Source of the DNA: Heliocidaris tuberculata
Taxonomy: Eukaryota > Echinodermata > Echinoidea > Camarodonta > Echinometridae
Assembly: GCA_025618425.1 (NCBI GenBank)
Contig: CM046848.1
Span: 26,402,807 to 26,466,806, forward strand
DNA: 64,000 nucleotides
Reading direction: 5' to 3'
In this document: positions 60,229 through 64,000 of the stretch, piece after piece
Layout of the letters: each line of letters starts with the position of its first letter
Numbering within the stretch: the first letter of the stretch is position 1
The notes under the pieces: generated by a model
What the model saw: the letters and a program-made list of their open reading frames with translations, nothing else
Told to the model about the DNA's origin: nothing
The model's database searches: none
Program-made: the position numbers and the translations under genes

Positions 60229-60515
60229 ACACTGTAAAAAAAAAAAAAACTTTAAAACTACAGGTTTTTTAGCCCTGGAAATTACGAGTTATTGCCGTTA
60301 TTTCAATTTTACAGTCTTTTCCTGTAAACAACAGCAAATTTGTTGATTTACCGGAAATCAGCATATATTTACATAATTTTATTGTAAATTTACATAATTT
60401 TATTGTAAATATATGCTGATTTCCAGGTTAAAAAACTGTGTAAAAAACGGGCATTCCCTGCATCCTGACTGCCAGGAAATTCCCGTAAAAAAACGGCAAA
60501 TTTATTTTAAAGTGT
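60229..60515. mobile_element. MITE with ACACTGTAAAA ends and internal palindrome
   Basis: Left ACACTGTAAAAAAAA, right TTTATTTTAAAGTGT. A perfect 20-bp inverted pair GGAAATCAGCATATATTTAC (60353-60372 and 60405-60424) flanks a tandem duplicate of ATAATTTTATTGTAAAT. Confidence 0.65.
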
Positions 60516-60954
60516 AGGATAGATAGCATAAACAAGAATGAGAACTTACTGGCTAAAATAAAACAACAAGGTACTGTGAAAAATAATTAAAAGAGGGGAA
60601 CACCTCTATGACTGTTTGCACTTTTTCGGCTTGAATTTCTTTGAAAAGTACATTTATAAAAAAGTATTTTGATTCACTTTCTCCGTCCGTATATGGAAGA
60701 TAAAGAGTGGATACCAAATGATGATATAAATGAAAGATAAAGAAACAAAGAAAAATAAAGAAACATACTATGAATGCCACTGAAGAAATTATTAAAAATC
60801 TTGAACATTCACGTTTCAATTTGCAGTGATATAAAGTGTTAATTAACAACAAAAAATCACATTCTTTTGGTTAAATGCATAAGTCATGACACGAAAGAAA
60901 ATTCACAGTATCTGGTTTTAACTAGCTCTGAGAAGAACTCGATTCATGAAGCCA

Positions 60955-61325
60955 TATGGTTATGCGACAATTGCTCCGATCTGTAGTCAATTTTCCTACA
61001 CTCACCGAATCCCTAACTTCAAAACTGGGGGGGGGGGGGGGTTCATCAAATGTCCTGTCGGTGATTTTTACTGACAAATTTGCTCTCAGTCAATCAGATG
61101 CAAGGATTTCAGTAAAGGATTTCAGTAGCTCATAACAGTTATTGCAACTTGTCATTGATGACAAGTTTTATGAAACAGGACCCTGGACCAAATACTTACC
61201 GAACCCTAACCCGAAACCCATCCCAAACCTCAGTTCCAACCCTAAAGATAACCATATATCTTTGACGGAATAAGGCCCGGAGCATTTGTCGGGTCGCCAC
61301 TATTCCTTCGGACTATTGTCCCCTC
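60955..61325. mobile_element. telomere-cored MITE interrupted by another MITE
   Basis: Left part GCGACAATTGCTCCGAT (60964 on) with CGAATCCCTAAC, right part CGAACCCTAACCCGAAACCC and terminal CGGAGCATTTGTCGGGTCG match the 17712 family. Between them (about 61040-61184) lies a decayed inverted copy of the GGGCCC hairpin MITE (CAATCAGATGCAAGGATTTC, AAGTTTTATGAAACAGGACC). Confidence 0.55.
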
Positions 61326-61574
61326 TGATAGGTAATAATGTTGAGCCTTGTACTCCAGACCGGTTCTAAACCCGGTGAAAACATGTTGGCAGTAGATGAC
61401 TGCATTGTGCTTCTTAATAATTGTGCTTTTTTAATCTAGCTTGAATTGTTTACATTAACTTTTGTATACACTTGATTTATCGGAGAAAGAAATATTATTG
61501 TAACATGAATCTTGAAATCTTGATATCAAACTTCCTCTTCTCCCTTCTTGCTCTCACTTCCTTTTTTTCACCAT

Positions 61575-61621
61575 TTGAAGGGGGACATGCCCCCTGTGCC
61601 CCTTATAGCCACACCACTGAT
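61575..61621. mobile_element. right end of a hAT-like element
   Basis: GGGGACATGCCCCCTGTGCC and GCCACACCACTG, parallel to 15842-15902. Left end not located. Confidence 0.35.
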
Positions 61622-62267
61622 TCTATATATGTTTGGATCTGGCGATTGGGGGGGGGGGGGCTCTTTGGACATGCAGGGTTTAACAAACACAGATGTAATC
61701 AAGCAACATCATTTTTCGTTAAACCATCTCGTGCAAGAACAGCTTAATATTAAGGTATGGAAACATGTATGACTTGTATGAATCAAAAAGTTGTACATGA
61801 TAACGACGAATTGATGAGAGTTACCATGGTTACCACTCTACCAAGTCCATGCACCCAGTGGCATATCCAACATGATGGAGCAGGAACCCCCCCCCCCCTC
61901 CCCCACCCCCCGTTTGAAGGCTCCATTGTAAATAATGAATTGAACTATACAGTATGTCTACGGCATGCATTGTTGCACTCACCTGAAAACAGTCAACGTT
62001 GTTTTTGTTGTTGTAAAATGTTGTTGTTAATGTTAGTTTTTTTCGGGGGGGGGGGGGTTACAGGAATGTTCCTGGCAGGAGGGAGACCAGGACATTATTT
62101 TACATCCTAAGTAAAATTACAGGTTCCTTGTAATAAACATGTTCAATTTAGTAGGCTTACTGAAAACCACACTTCATGCACAGAACACAACAAGGAAACG
62201 TCACTCATAATTTTATGATACGAGTCACTTTAAGTACCCCTCAGTGGCTTGACCCAGGCTCCGCCAC

Positions 62268-62477
62268 TGCCATTGGCGTAGCTACATGGGGGCATAAGTC
62301 TCTGAATTGAATGACGAAGGAAAATAAGGGGGAAGGTAAAACATGAGAGAAAGGGAAACGGAGGAGAAAATAAGACGGTAGGACCCCTCCAGCTCCACCC
62401 AATCAGTGGCCTTGTAAATTCGATTGTTATTTTCCGAGTAGGACAGGTGCCCCCCCCCCCCATGGTGCCAGTGCCCC
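62268..62477. mobile_element. possible hAT-like element
   Basis: CATTGGCGTAGCTACATGGG on the left; CCCCCATGGTGCCAGTG on the right reads CACTGGCACCATGGGGG in reverse complement. No convincing TSD. The right end resembles 29300-29326 (CATGACGCCAGTGCC). Confidence 0.35.
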
Positions 62478-63188
62478 CTCAGTGGCTGGAATCACGCTTA
62501 TCCAATGACTGGGACCCTCCCTCTGCAACTACCCAACTGAATACGAGGGTGGAATAGTGGAGATAAAATAGAGTTCGAACTTGAAGCTTCAAAGTATTCA
62601 TGTCTACTTCTTCTTGTGTCTCGAGCCCATATCATAACAACATGAAGCATCGATCGGAGACAGAGATAACAATCAATGAGATCACTGAGACATTCATGGT
62701 CAGTGTTTAATGACGGAGACAACATTGTTCAATGGTGGATTTTATTTGGAATCTGGGTGGAAGATCACTTCCTCCATCTGTTCCTTCTTTTGCAAATAGT
62801 CTTTTGTTTGCAGACCCACTTCTAAGAATCCATCACTTAATTAAGGCAATACTATATAGACATTTGGAAGACATAAACTCTTGACTAATACACGATGTTT
62901 TGGTTATACAGGTACATGTACTTTCTGTAAAAAGATATTCGGATTATCATGCACAAAAGAAGATCATAAGATGGATATTCTAAAATAAAATGACATCATT
63001 TTCTCCAAATTAATTCATTTTATGAAATGGGAGGGAAAGGAGAATTAACAGTAATCGCATCTATACTTGGAACAACTTGCTAATTTGTACACGAGAAATA
63101 ACTTGTCTCGACACCTTCAAAGGATCATTTATATCGTTCTTCTTCCTCATGCCCCAGTGGCCCAGTCACACCAACAAGATCGACAGCT

Positions 63189-63336
63189 GGGCCCTGTTTC
63201 ATAACACTTTTTATCAATAACAAGTTGCGACAACTTTCATAAGCTACTGAAATCCTAGCATCTGATTGGCTGAGAGCAAATTTGTCATAGAAATGTGGCA
63301 GTTGTTACTGATAACAAGTTTTATGAAACGGGGCCC
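63189..63336 (+). mobile_element. ~148-bp hairpin MITE, first of a tandem pair
   Basis: GGGCCCTGTTTCATAACACT to TTTTATGAAACGGGGCCC; interior GCATCTGATTGGCTGAGAGC as in the other copies. Confidence 0.9.
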
Positions 63337-63398
63337 AGACCAATAACAGATCGAACATAAAATTACACTACCCCGGATGGCCGAGAATCGGTTGGTTT

Positions 63399-63547
63399 GG
63401 GCCCCGTTTCATAAAACTTGTTATCAATAACAAGTTGCAATAACAGTTTTATAAGCTACTGAAATCCTTGCGTCTGATTAGCTGAGAGCAGAATTGTCAT
63501 AGAAATGTGGCAGTTGTTACTGACAACAAGTTTTATGAAACGGGGCC
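63399..63547 (+). mobile_element. ~149-bp hairpin MITE, second of a tandem pair
   Basis: GGGCCCCGTTTCATAAAACT to TTTTATGAAACGGGGCCC. The flanking 63337-63398 and 63548-63612 are also similar (AACAGATCGA, GAATCGGTTGGTTT / GAATCGGTCGGTTT), so the ~210-bp unit was duplicated. Confidence 0.9.
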
Positions 63548-63740
63548 CTGACCTACAACAGATCGATCAAATAATTCCAATACTCCGAGTGGCCAAGAAT
63601 CGGTCGGTTTAGAGTGCGACTAAGGTATCATTAGACTAATTTAGCTGTTTGTTTTTGTTTGTTTTTTCATTTTTGTATTCCGTTTCTCTTCAAATCTCTG
63701 ATCTTGTAAAGCGCTATGGTAGGTTTTATTTTAAATATCA

Positions 63741-63875
63741 GGGCCCCGTTTCATAAAACTTGTTATTAGTAACAACTGCCACATTTGGTCTCAGCCAATC
63801 AGATGCAAGGATTTCAGTAGCTCATAACAGTTATTGCAACTTGTTATTGATAACAGGTTTTATGAAACGGGGCCC
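63741..63875 (-). mobile_element. ~135-bp hairpin MITE, inverted copy
   Basis: GGGCCCCGTTTCATAAAACT to TTTTATGAAACGGGGCCC with interior in reverse orientation (AGCCAATCAGATGCAAGGAT). Confidence 0.88.
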
Positions 63876-64000
63876 AGATGTTATTATCAATATCATGGAT
63901 ATGTATGGAATGTGAACAAACTATATGTTAAATTCTTTAATATGACATCACACGCATATGCAGAAAACACGACCGCGGTGAGAGACTAGCCCGACATATT

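Larger units (their letters stand above)
57060..64000. other. upstream region of PRDM12, no supported gene
   Basis: Apart from the listed MITEs and GA/G-rich tracts (59170-59210, 59530-59610, 60120-60215) no exon, RNA gene or clear promoter was recognised. 57.2-58.6 kb is unique AT-rich sequence. Confidence 0.5.

Overview
This is animal genomic DNA: AT-rich, intron-rich, dense in microsatellites ((GA)n, (GAA)n, (GATGAA)n, (AT)n, poly-C) and in short non-autonomous transposons. The repeat style and the two genes fit a marine invertebrate deuterostome, most likely an echinoderm such as a sea urchin. The taxon is an inference; nothing in the window fixes it.

Two protein genes can be reconstructed exon by exon, and they converge. 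(1) On the + strand, positions 1400-9748 hold the last seven coding exons of a fold-type I PLP-dependent aminotransferase (2-aminoadipate transaminase / YER152C-like group); its 5' exons lie left of the window. (2) On the - strand, positions 56027 to 19858 hold what looks like a complete PRDM12 orthologue: six coding exons, 333 residues, an N-terminal PRDM12 motif, a PR domain and three C2H2 fingers. All splice sites are GT-AG and all exon phases agree. Its first coding intron is 22.5 kb and its last is 8.6 kb.

Layout: 116-1023 is a foldback element; 1400-9748 is the aminotransferase, whose introns carry a 1.1-kb foldback, a 150-bp minisatellite, a SINE, a 0.8-kb TIR element and a LINE 3' end; 9749-19857 is an intergenic repeat graveyard with nested transposons, four copies of one ~230-bp MITE and an 8-bp-TSD hAT-type element; 19858-56044 is PRDM12; 56045-64000 is its upstream region, GC-rich near 56.5-57 kb and then full of palindromic MITEs.

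The most unusual structure is in PRDM12 intron 1 at 50.8-53.4 kb. A two-box module, TTACGTAAC followed exactly 17 bp downstream (start to start) by TGACG(T)(C/A)A, recurs about every 215 bp for roughly a dozen periods, while the spacer DNA between modules looks largely diverged. It could be a periodic bZIP-site enhancer or an old satellite in which only a protein-binding box survived. Other notable items are three ~60-bp tandem units each with an inverted CCAAT box (26.2 kb), a near-perfect 157-bp hairpin (23.5 kb), several elements with intact target-site duplications, and MITEs with telomere-like cores.
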